Source: Polaribacter sp. Z022 (GTDB lineage Bacteria > Bacteroidota > Bacteroidia > Flavobacteriales > Flavobacteriaceae). Taken from it: DNA of 64,000 nucleotides. Positions within the stretch are counted from its first letter, which is position 1. Every line of letters starts with the position of its first letter. The position numbers and the translations under genes were made by a program. Where the stretch lies: positions 186,001-250,000 of the forward strand of contig NZ_JALCZO010000004.1 in assembly GCF_023555495.1 (NCBI RefSeq), read 5' to 3'. Positions 6,859 through 13,649 of this stretch are shown here, piece by piece. Below the pieces are notes generated by a model, which was given only the letters and a program-made list of their open reading frames with translations, searched no databases and had not been told where the DNA came from.

Positions 6859-8313
6859 ATGGCAATATCTTTAAAAGGAGATCAAAAGATTAGTAGTGTA
6901 CCTACTACTAAAAGCAAAGCACTTAGAATTAACTTAAACTCAGATATTTACGGAACTTTTTCTGAAATTGGAGCTGGACAAGAAACTGCTCGTAATTTTT
7001 TTAGATCTGGTGGAGCATCTGGTACAATTGCAAAAGCAATGAGTGCTTATGATAAAGATTTTTCTGATGCCATTTACGGAATTGAAGATGACAGACGTTA
7101 TGTAACACAACCTCGTTTACATAAAATGTTAGTGCATGAAATGGATTTAATGGAAGATCGTTTAAGTAGACAAAAGCATCCTAATAAATTATTTTTTAGC
7201 TATGCTAATACTGTAACTACTATAGATTTTGCTAAAAAATTTAAAGGTCATGGTTGGGTAGGTATTCGTTTTCAATTAGACCCTTTAGAAGGTTATAATG
7301 AAATAATTTTACATTTACGTTTTAAAGAAACTGATGCTCGTTTGCAACAAGAAACTTTAGGTGTTTTAGGTGTAAACCTTATATATGGAGCTTTTTATTT
7401 AAATGACAACCCAAAAGATTTAGTAAAATCTTTTTACGATAATCTTGGAAGTGACCAATTAGAAATTGATATGATTAATTTCTCTGGTCCACGTTTTATG
7501 TATGTAGATAATAGGTTAATGAGTTTACAGTTACTAAAAAATGGTATGACCAATGCTGTAATGTTTGGTTCTGATGGAAACAACCTTTTACCAGCACAAG
7601 TTCTTTACAAAAAAAACATTTTAGCTTTACGTGGTAGTTTTAGACCTGTTACCAAAGTTAACATGGATATGTATGAGAAATCTAAAGAAATGTTTTTTGC
7701 AGAAAAGAAAGTTAACCCAGATAAAACCCAAATTATTTTTGAAATTACACTGAGTAACTTAACTTCTGAAGGAAAAATTAATGAAAGAGATTTCTTAGAC
7801 AGAGCAGAATTACTTTGTTCTTTAGGACAGAATGTAATGATTACAAGTTTCCAAGAATACTATAAATTGGTTGAGTATTTTAGCGAGTTTACCAAAGAAA
7901 GAATGGCACTTGCAATGGGAGCTCAAAACCTAATTCAAATTTTTGACGAAAAATACTACAGAAACTTAAGTGGTGGTATTTTAGAAGCTTTTGGAAAATT
8001 ATTTTACAAAGATTTAAAAGTGTACATGTATCCTTTCCATGATCAAAAAACTAACGAGTACATTACAAGTGAAAACCTTAGAGTTCATCCAAGAATGAAA
8101 GAACTTTACAAATTCTTTAATAGTAATGGAAGACTTATTGATATCGATATTACTGATAAAGAAATATTAGATATTTTTTCTAGAACTGTTTTAAAAATGA
8201 TAACAAAAGGAGAAGAAGGTTGGGAAGAAATGTTACCAGAAGGTATTGCAGAAACCATTAAACAAAAAAGACTTTTTGGTTATGCAAGATCTAGAGTTAA
8301 AAATATTGGTTAA
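6859..8313 (+). CDS. Conserved flavobacterial protein of unknown function
   Basis: A 484-residue soluble protein with no signal peptide. I believe the family is well conserved in Flavobacteriia but know no assigned function. It is preceded by a good promoter and followed by the ECF sigma operon on the same strand, with 45 bp in between holding an ECF-like promoter motif. Sequence features include a glycine-rich stretch (SEIGAGQETARNFFRSGGASG, shortened: residues about 36-55), a strongly conserved-looking centre (NFSGPRFMYVDNRLMSLQ region near 215) and many aromatic residues. It could be an enzyme of central metabolism, but no catalytic motif is recognisable to me. Confidence 0.8.
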   Translation: MAISLKGDQKISSVPTTKSKALRINLNSDIYGTFSEIGAGQETARNFFRSGGASGTIAKAMSAYDKDFSDAIYGIEDDRRYVTQPRLHKMLVHEMDLMEDRLSRQKHPNKLFFSYANTVTTIDFAKKFKGHGWVGIRFQLDPLEGYNEIILHLRFKETDARLQQETLGVLGVNLIYGAFYLNDNPKDLVKSFYDNLGSDQLEIDMINFSGPRFMYVDNRLMSLQLLKNGMTNAVMFGSDGNNLLPAQVLYKKNILALRGSFRPVTKVNMDMYEKSKEMFFAEKKVNPDKTQIIFEITLSNLTSEGKINERDFLDRAELLCSLGQNVMITSFQEYYKLVEYFSEFTKERMALAMGAQNLIQIFDEKYYRNLSGGILEAFGKLFYKDLKVYMYPFHDQKTNEYITSENLRVHPRMKELYKFFNSNGRLIDIDITDKEILDIFSRTVLKMITKGEEGWEEMLPEGIAETIKQKRLFGYARSRVKNIG

Positions 8314-8335
8314 ACCTTTTTAAGTTTTTTTAGTC
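8313..8335 (+). promoter_or_regulatory. Candidate ECF sigma promoter upstream of the first sigma gene
   Basis: AAC (8313-8315), 16 bp, then AGTC (8332-8335). The layout AAC-N16-NGTC matches the general ECF promoter rule (AAC in -35, CGTC-like -10). It lies 24 bp before the TTG start of the sigma gene, and the same pattern recurs at 8907 and, on the other strand, at 45868. Confidence 0.5.
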
Positions 8336-8358
8336 TTAAAGCTACAAACTATATATAG

Positions 8359-8907
8359 TTGATAGATGAAGCTCTTTTAATAGAACAATTAAAAAATGTT
8401 CAAACAAAAGAAAAAGCGTTTAGAGAGTTAATTACTCTTTATAAAGAACGCTTGTATTGGCATATACGTAAAATTGTAATTTCTCATGATGATGCAGATG
8501 ATGTTTTACAAAACACTTTTATTAAAGTTTTTAAAAATATAGAAAATTTTAATCAAGAAAGTAAGTTGTTTTCATGGATGTATAGAATTGCAACTAATGA
8601 GTCTATCACTTTTATAAACAAACGTGCAAAACAAAGAAATGTAGATATTACAGAATATCAACATGAAATTACATCAAACTTAAATAGTGATGATTTTTTT
8701 AATGGAGATAAAATTCAATTAATTTTACAAAAAGCAATTGCAACTTTACCTCAAAAACAACAAATTGTTTTTAACATGAAATATTTTGATGATTTAAAAT
8801 ACAATGAAATGTCAGAAATACTAGAAACATCTGTTGGAGCCTTAAAAGCCTCTTATTTTCACGCAGTTAAGAAAATAGAAAACTATATAAAACAAGAAAC
8901 TAATTAA
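8359..8907 (+). CDS. ECF-family RNA polymerase sigma factor
   Basis: A 182-residue group IV sigma factor with region 2 (ADDVLQNTFIKVFKNIENF, SWMYRIATNESI) and region 4 (ALATLPQK-like LPQKQQIVFNMKYFDDLKYNEMSEIL). It starts with TTG; the nearby ATG at 8366 is out of frame and leads to a stop, so TTG is the best start. Downstream are a single-pass membrane protein (likely anti-sigma) and a periplasmic Spy-like protein, so this is probably an envelope stress circuit. An ECF-like promoter directly upstream suggests autoregulation. Confidence 0.93.
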   Translation: MIDEALLIEQLKNVQTKEKAFRELITLYKERLYWHIRKIVISHDDADDVLQNTFIKVFKNIENFNQESKLFSWMYRIATNESITFINKRAKQRNVDITEYQHEITSNLNSDDFFNGDKIQLILQKAIATLPQKQQIVFNMKYFDDLKYNEMSEILETSVGALKASYFHAVKKIENYIKQETN

Positions 8908-8929
8908 ACCTTTTTAAAAATAAAAGGTC
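8907..8929 (+). promoter_or_regulatory. Candidate ECF sigma promoter upstream of the anti-sigma-like gene
   Basis: AAC (8907-8909), 16 bp, GGTC (8926-8929), 11 bp before the ATG at 8941. It shares AACCTTTTTAA with the element at 8313, so the two are near copies. Confidence 0.45.
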
Positions 8930-8940
8930 TAAAAAGTATA

Positions 8941-9480
8941 ATGGAAGAACAAATAAAAAATAGCGAAGCATATTTAAACTCAATTTTGGGAAAAGAAAAT
9001 GGATTTTCTACTCCTGATAATTACTTTAATTTAATTGAAGATAATATTGAAATAAAATTAGCTGAAGAAAATTTGAAAAAAGAAAGTGGTTTTAAAACAC
9101 CTGATTCTTATTTTTCAAATTTAGAAGATGCTATTTTAACAAAAGTAAATACAATAGAGAAAAAACCTAAAGTAATATCTTTTAAAAGTCGTGTATTAAA
9201 ATTAATACCTATTGCAGCTGCAGCTTCTATTATTTTATTTATTGGGTTAAATTCTTTTATATTTAACAAGACAGATGAACTTACATTAGATTCTTTATCT
9301 GATAATGATATTGAAATCTGGTTAGATTCTAATACAATTAGCACAAATGATATTGCTTTTGTATATAATGACGATCTTTTAAGTGAAATTGATTTTTCTT
9401 TTGCAACACTTGAAGATGAAAACATAGAAGATTATATTAATTCTATTGATAATACTTCTATTTTAAACGAATTAAATTAA
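8941..9480 (+). CDS. Single-pass membrane protein, probable anti-sigma factor
   Basis: A 179-residue protein with one transmembrane segment around residues 84-106 (LIPIAAAASIILFIGLNSF). The cytoplasmic N-terminal half holds two copies of a short motif: GFSTPDNYFNLIED (about 20-33) and GFKTPDSYFSNLED (about 51-64). The extracytoplasmic part is acidic. It directly follows the ECF sigma gene, the normal place for an anti-sigma factor, though it lacks a zinc-binding HxxxCxxC motif. The repeated GF-TPD-YF motif may be the sigma-binding element; this is inference. Confidence 0.7.
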   Translation: MEEQIKNSEAYLNSILGKENGFSTPDNYFNLIEDNIEIKLAEENLKKESGFKTPDSYFSNLEDAILTKVNTIEKKPKVISFKSRVLKLIPIAAAASIILFIGLNSFIFNKTDELTLDSLSDNDIEIWLDSNTISTNDIAFVYNDDLLSEIDFSFATLEDENIEDYINSIDNTSILNELN

Positions 9481-9490
9481 ACTGAAGATT

Positions 9491-9949
9491 ATGAAAAAAA
9501 TAATCACTTTAATAACGATTACCTTATTCTGTATTTGTACAGTAAATGCACAAGGCAAAAAAAGTAGAGAAAAAATTAAAGCACTTAAAATTGCTTATTT
9601 AACAGAACAATTAAATTTAACTTCTACAGAAGCAGAAAAATTTTGGCCTATTTATAATGCTTACTCAGAAAAGCAACATAAATTAAGAAATATAATTAGA
9701 ACCGAAATAAAAAACACAGTTAAAGAAAATGGAGATATAAATTCTGTTTCTGAAAAAACTGCAGAAAGAATCATTAAATTAAAGTTAGCTACAGATAAAA
9801 AAATTTATGAAGCTCAAAATAAATTTATTGATGACATTAAAAAAATAATTTCTTATCAAAAAATAATGCAATTACAGGTAGCAGAATTAAATTTTGGAAG
9901 AAAACTAATGAAAAAATATAGACATAAAAAAGGTAATTCTAAAAATTAA
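9491..9949 (+). CDS. Spy/CpxP-like periplasmic protein
   Basis: A 152-residue protein with a cleavable signal peptide (MKKIITLITITLFCICTVNAQ) and an all-helical mature part rich in lysine and glutamate. The segment AYLTEQLNLTSTEAEKFWPIYN fits the LTxxQ-type Spy/CpxP pattern, an envelope chaperone or sensor fold. It is 10 bp behind the anti-sigma-like gene, so the sigma, membrane and periplasmic partners form one operon. A strong bidirectional terminator follows. Confidence 0.75.
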   Translation: MKKIITLITITLFCICTVNAQGKKSREKIKALKIAYLTEQLNLTSTEAEKFWPIYNAYSEKQHKLRNIIRTEIKNTVKENGDINSVSEKTAERIIKLKLATDKKIYEAQNKFIDDIKKIISYQKIMQLQVAELNFGRKLMKKYRHKKGNSKN

Positions 9950-9952
9950 AAT

Positions 9953-9986
9953 AAAAAAGGAAGCAAAATTTGCTTCCTTTTTTTTA
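9953..9986. terminator. Bidirectional intrinsic terminator
   Basis: Inverted repeat AAAAGGAAGCAAA / TTTGCTTCCTTTT with a short loop, flanked by A-run and T-run, between convergent genes ending at 9949 and 9984. Confidence 0.85.
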
Positions 9987-10181
9987 TTCATTAATTAAAA
10001 CCATACATGAGTATAATTCTGGTTTATTTGCTGTAAATTGTCTTAACCAAATTGTTAACTCATCTATTTCATAAGGTAACAACCTATTTAAAGCTTTCTC
10101 TACTTCTTTATAAAACAAATCTGAATTAAAACTCACTTTTTTAAGTACGGTTTTGGTGTACTCAAACATTGCTCTAGCCAT
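9984..10181 (-). CDS. Small conserved protein (65 aa)
   Basis: A 65-residue protein (starts MARAMFEYTKTVLKKV) of a type I have seen widely in flavobacteria, without known function. It is probably cytoplasmic and helical, with an acidic segment (LPYEIDELTIWL) in the middle. It has its own promoter-like region upstream with an inverted repeat at 10212-10234. Confidence 0.75.
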   Translation of the reverse strand: MARAMFEYTKTVLKKVSFNSDLFYKEVEKALNRLLPYEIDELTIWLRQFTANKPELYSCMVLINE

Positions 10182-10211
10182 TTTTTATAATTAAATTATA
10201 CTAATAAAACG

Positions 10212-10234
10212 TATACTAATATATATTTAGTATA
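10212..10234. promoter_or_regulatory. Inverted repeat near the 65-aa gene promoter
   Basis: TATACTAA (10212-10219), 7-bp AT spacer, TTAGTATA (10227-10234). It lies just downstream of a TAAATTTG -7 candidate at 10245-10252 (minus strand), so it would fall in the first transcribed bases: a possible operator or leader hairpin. Confidence 0.4.
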
Positions 10235-10244
10235 AATTTCCTTT

Positions 10245-10252
10245 CAAATTTA
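10245..10252 (-). promoter_or_regulatory. Candidate -7 box for the 65-aa gene
   Basis: TAAATTTG on the minus strand matches TAnnTTTG, 64 bp upstream of the ATG. Confidence 0.4.
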
Positions 10253-10284
10253 ATAAAAAAAAACCATCATTAAAAAATGATGGT
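10253..10284 (-). terminator. Intrinsic terminator after the 86-aa gene
   Basis: ACCATCATT / AATGATGGT with a four-A loop, followed on the minus strand by a run of about ten T. Located 29 bp past the stop of the gene at 10314. Confidence 0.85.
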
Positions 10285-10313
10285 CTTAAATTTTGTTTAA
10301 AAGAATGTTAAGA

Positions 10314-10574
10314 TTATAAACTATTAATCTTTTCTACTAAACCTTTAGCTTTTTCTTCTAACTCAACGTTAATTGCTTTAAAGTGAGCTTTTTTGTTTTC
10401 TACCTTATTGTTATTTACTTTAGAAACTAAATTGTCAAAAATATCAATTGCTTCATCAATAATAGCATCACCTTTTTCTGGTGCATTCTTTAATATAGAT
10501 ACGTCTAATGCATATTCAATAACATCTCCTAAAACATAATTAATATCTTTTTTTAAGTTTTTAATACTTGCCAT
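10314..10574 (-). CDS. Small helical protein (86 aa), unknown
   Basis: An 86-residue, lysine- and glutamate-rich protein predicted to be all helical (NLKKDINYVLGDVIEYALD ... VELEEKAKGLVEKINSL). There is no signal peptide or membrane segment. I know similar short proteins in flavobacteria without a function. It is monocistronic: an intrinsic terminator follows directly, and the CAT-like gene ends 29 bp upstream. Confidence 0.75.
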   Translation of the reverse strand: MASIKNLKKDINYVLGDVIEYALDVSILKNAPEKGDAIIDEAIDIFDNLVSKVNNNKVENKKAHFKAINVELEEKAKGLVEKINSL

Positions 10575-10603
10575 AACTTATTATAAATTTTAATGTTGCA
10601 AAT

Positions 10604-11230
10604 TTAGGTGTTTTTATCTAATTGTATCTGAAATTCTTTAAAAAATAAACCAATATGATATCCATCTACCAAAGCATGATTTACAGAAATACCAACTGGC
10701 ATCATTAATTTATCATTTTCTTTAAAAGTTTTTCCAAATGCTAACCTTGGTATACTGTCGTTTTTTTGTCCAGAAACAGGTTCTGATTGGCTTGTAAATG
10801 AAAACCATGGTAAAGCAGAACAATACATACAAGCTTCTGAATATTTAGGCGAAAACAATTCTGTAGAATTTAAAATTCTTTCTTTTTCTTTTAATAAATT
10901 CTGATTAAAAATCTGAAAATCATTAGAATAATCAATAAATGAAAAACCAAAAGTATTGTCTTTTCTTGCAATTGTTGCAGACGCATGAATTATATCATGA
11001 ATTACAACCTTACCTTCTTTAATTCTATATTTAAAATTTTCTACACTGTTTAATGCTTTTAAACAGGCATGCAAATACAAAGTAAAAAATGATACTTTTT
11101 GTGCTTTTGCATACTTATAAGAAGATGTTACATCTACATTTACAGTTACACCAAAAAATGGATCTTTTAACGATAAAAAATGTTGAAAATGTTGTTTTCT
11201 ATTCCAATTGTCAATATTTAAATACCTCAT
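10604..11230 (-). CDS. Chloramphenicol acetyltransferase-like acyltransferase
   Basis: A 208-residue protein of the CAT family. The catalytic histidine is present in VNHALVDGYH (H185), matching the classical HHxxxDG motif with N in place of the first His, and the N-terminal NRKQHFQHF matches the CAT pattern. Expected to transfer acetyl from acetyl-CoA to a hydroxyl group. In environmental Bacteroidota such genes are common and their natural substrate is usually unknown; drug resistance should not be assumed. Its ATG overlaps the HAD gene stop by 4 bp (ATGA), indicating translational coupling. Confidence 0.85.
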   Translation of the reverse strand: MRYLNIDNWNRKQHFQHFLSLKDPFFGVTVNVDVTSSYKYAKAQKVSFFTLYLHACLKALNSVENFKYRIKEGKVVIHDIIHASATIARKDNTFGFSFIDYSNDFQIFNQNLLKEKERILNSTELFSPKYSEACMYCSALPWFSFTSQSEPVSGQKNDSIPRLAFGKTFKENDKLMMPVGISVNHALVDGYHIGLFFKEFQIQLDKNT

Positions 11231-11928
11231 ATTAATAAAATTACATCCTTAATATTAGAAACTGTTTTATAAGCAACATCAGATTTTTCATTTTCATGTA
11301 CTTCTTCATGTGCCCAAGTAGTATGAAAAGGAACATGAATTGCAGTTGCTCCAATTTCTACCAATGGTAAAACATCCGATTTTAGCGAGTTTCCAATCAT
11401 TAACAATTCTGATGGTTGAATATCTAAATGTTTAATCAACTTTAAATAATCTTTCTCCTTTTTATCGCTCATCACTTCTATATGATGAAAGTATTTTAGC
11501 AGATTTGATTTTTCTAGTTTTCGTTCTTGATCTAATAAATCTCCTTTGGTAGCAACAATTAACTTGTATTTTCCTTGAAGAGATTTTAACACCTCTTCTA
11601 CTCCATTTAACAATTCTATTGGTTCTTCTAACATTCTTTTTCCAATATCTAAAATTGCTTCAATAGTTTTTTGACTTACTTGATAATTAGAAAGTTCTAA
11701 AGCACATTCTACCATAGATAAAACAAAACCTTTTACACCATAACCATAATGTTGTAAATTTTTAATTTCTGTTTTAAATAACTCTTGGTCTATTTTATTT
11801 TCTGTTTCGTATTTAGATAAAAGTTTAGCAAATTCGTATTCTGCATTTCTAAAATAAGTTTCATTTACCCACAAAGTATCATCTGCATCAAAAGCTATTA
11901 CTTTAATGTTTTCACTTATTTTATGCAT
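11227..11928 (-). CDS. HAD-family hydrolase
   Basis: A 233-residue haloacid dehalogenase fold protein with nucleophile motif DADDT (D14, D16), a helical cap inserted after it, and the C-terminal motif MIGNSLKSDV. It resembles the YjjG-like phosphatase branch. Substrate unknown. It starts 2 bp after the kdsB stop and overlaps the CAT-like gene, so kdsB-HAD-CAT form one transcription unit. Confidence 0.88.
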   Translation of the reverse strand: MHKISENIKVIAFDADDTLWVNETYFRNAEYEFAKLLSKYETENKIDQELFKTEIKNLQHYGYGVKGFVLSMVECALELSNYQVSQKTIEAILDIGKRMLEEPIELLNGVEEVLKSLQGKYKLIVATKGDLLDQERKLEKSNLLKYFHHIEVMSDKKEKDYLKLIKHLDIQPSELLMIGNSLKSDVLPLVEIGATAIHVPFHTTWAHEEVHENEKSDVAYKTVSNIKDVILLI

Positions 11929-11930
11929 AA

Positions 11931-12662
11931 CTACGAGTTTAAAAATTGAATTGCTTTTTCTAAGTCTTCTGGTGTATCTATACCTACAGCTTCTACACTG
12001 GTTTCTACCATTTTAATTTTTTTACCAATTTCTTGATATCTAATAGCTTCAATTTTTTCTGCAGCTTCTAAAGGTGTCATTGGTGTATTGTAAAAATCTA
12101 TTAAAGCTTGTTTTCTAAAGGCATAAACACCTTTATGTTTAAAGTATTTTACTTCAACATTTTTATCTCTATGATAAGGAATAACACTTCTAGAAAAGTA
12201 AATTGCCAAATTATTTACATCTGTTATTACCTTAACATTGTTAGGATTTTCAATATCTTCTTTGTTAGTAATTTGTACTTTTAAAGAAGCCAAATCTATT
12301 TCTTTTTTAGCATCTTTTTTAAAGACATCTATTAATTTAGAAAGCGAAACTTCATCAATAAATGGCTCATCTCCTTGTACATTAATTACAATATCTGCTT
12401 CAATATTTTCTACAGCTTCTGCAATTCTATCAGAACCACATTCGTGTTCTTTTTTACTCATTATTGCTTTTCCTCCAGCATTTTCTATCGTCTTATAAAT
12501 AATATCAGAATCTGTTACAATAAATACTTCATCAAATAAATTTGTATTTTTTGCTGCTTCATAAGTTCTAAGAATTACAGGTTTCCCTCCTAAATCTTTC
12601 ATTAATTTTCCTGGAAAACGAGATGCACTATATCGTGCAGGAATCATTGCAATAATCTTCAT
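11931..12662 (-). CDS. kdsB: 3-deoxy-manno-octulosonate cytidylyltransferase (CMP-Kdo synthetase)
   Basis: A 243-residue enzyme close to the usual 248. It opens with the nucleotide-binding signature [13 protein letters not shown] and shows [19 protein letters not shown] and HKGVYAFRK, all typical of KdsB. It activates Kdo with CTP to form CMP-Kdo for the lipopolysaccharide inner core, in the cytoplasm. No other Kdo gene is adjacent. It begins 22 bp after the QueD/PTPS-like gene. Confidence 0.95.
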   Translation of the reverse strand: MKIIAMIPARYSASRFPGKLMKDLGGKPVILRTYEAAKNTNLFDEVFIVTDSDIIYKTIENAGGKAIMSKKEHECGSDRIAEAVENIEADIVINVQGDEPFIDEVSLSKLIDVFKKDAKKEIDLASLKVQITNKEDIENPNNVKVITDVNNLAIYFSRSVIPYHRDKNVEVKYFKHKGVYAFRKQALIDFYNTPMTPLEAAEKIEAIRYQEIGKKIKMVETSVEAVGIDTPEDLEKAIQFLNS

Positions 12663-12684
12663 ATAAGTTTATTTATTAAAGAAT

Positions 12685-13098
12685 TTATTCTCCAGAATAG
12701 CGTACAAAATTTCTTCGTGTTTCATACAAAGTAACTTCTATTTCTAAATGCTCTGGAATGTGTGGTCTTAATTTATCATAAATTACTATAGAAATATTTT
12801 CTGCAGTAGGATTTAAGTTTTTAAATTCTGGCACTTCAATATTTAAATTTTTATGATCTAAAGGTTCTTCAATTTCTTTTTTAATTAACTCTCTTAAAAC
12901 ACCTAAATCATAAACAAAACCTGTTACAGGATCAACATTTCCAAACAAAGCTACTATCATTTCATAATTATGACCATGATAGTTTGGATTGCTACATTTA
13001 CCAAAAATTTCAGCATTTTTTTCATCTGTCCAATCTGGATTGAACAGTCTATGTGCAGCATTAAAATGAGCTCTTCTGTATACTTTAACTTTAGGCAT
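12685..13098 (-). CDS. 6-pyruvoyl-tetrahydropterin synthase / QueD family protein
   Basis: A 137-residue member of the PTPS/QueD family: zinc-binding histidines in FNAAHRL and NYHGHNY, the candidate catalytic Cys in FGKCSNPNY, and C-terminal VTLYETRRN. It converts dihydroneopterin triphosphate either to 6-pyruvoyl-tetrahydropterin or, as QueD, to carboxy-tetrahydropterin for queuosine. The rest of the queuosine pathway is not in the window, so the choice is open. It overlaps the Idi gene by 8 bp. Confidence 0.9.
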   Translation of the reverse strand: MPKVKVYRRAHFNAAHRLFNPDWTDEKNAEIFGKCSNPNYHGHNYEMIVALFGNVDPVTGFVYDLGVLRELIKKEIEEPLDHKNLNIEVPEFKNLNPTAENISIVIYDKLRPHIPEHLEIEVTLYETRRNFVRYSGE

Positions 13099-13612
13099 TT
13101 TTTAATTTATCAAAAGATTTATCAAAAATAATTTTAAACCATTCTGTATATTCTTGCGGATTTAATTCCATATCATTTTTAACAGCTTCTAAAGTCATCC
13201 ACTTATAAGCTTCTACTTCTTCTTTGTTAATTTCTGGAACATCATCATAATAACCAACCATAACATGATCTAATTCATGTTCTGTTAATCCGTTATCAAA
13301 AGGAGCTTTGTAAATAAAAGAAAACACTTCTTTAATTTCTGTTACAAACCCCATTTCTTCTTGTAATCTTCTTTTACCTGCTGCTAAATTTGTTTCTCCA
13401 TCTCTTTGGTGAGAACAGCAAGTATTTGTCCATAATAAAGGAGAATGGTATTTACTTGCAGCTCTTTGTTGCAACATTAATTCTCCTTTTTTATTAAATA
13501 TGAATACTGAAAAAGCTCTATGTAAAACCGCTTTTTCATGTGCTTCCATTTTTGGCATTAATCCTATTGGATTATCATTTTCATCTACTAAAACAACTTG
13601 TTCTTCTATCAT
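13091..13612 (-). CDS. idi: Isopentenyl-diphosphate delta-isomerase, type I
   Basis: A 173-residue Nudix-fold isomerase. It has the metal-binding and catalytic segment WTNTCCSHQR (Cys65/66), the Nudix-like RRLQEEMGF helix and the acidic YYDDVPEINKEEVEAYKWM motif holding the second catalytic glutamate. It interconverts IPP and DMAPP for isoprenoids such as quinones and carotenoids. First gene of the run idi-queD/PTPS-kdsB-HAD-CAT on the minus strand. Confidence 0.95.
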   Translation of the reverse strand: MIEEQVVLVDENDNPIGLMPKMEAHEKAVLHRAFSVFIFNKKGELMLQQRAASKYHSPLLWTNTCCSHQRDGETNLAAGKRRLQEEMGFVTEIKEVFSFIYKAPFDNGLTEHELDHVMVGYYDDVPEINKEEVEAYKWMTLEAVKNDMELNPQEYTEWFKIIFDKSFDKLKNA

Positions 13613-13649
13613 GCCGTAAAAATACCAAAGAAATTTTTAATTTATGGCT

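Noticed and set aside
10604..11230. Calling the CAT-like protein a drug resistance determinant
   Set aside because: Motifs show the acyltransferase family only; the environment-type genome and missing mobile elements give no support for resistance transfer.
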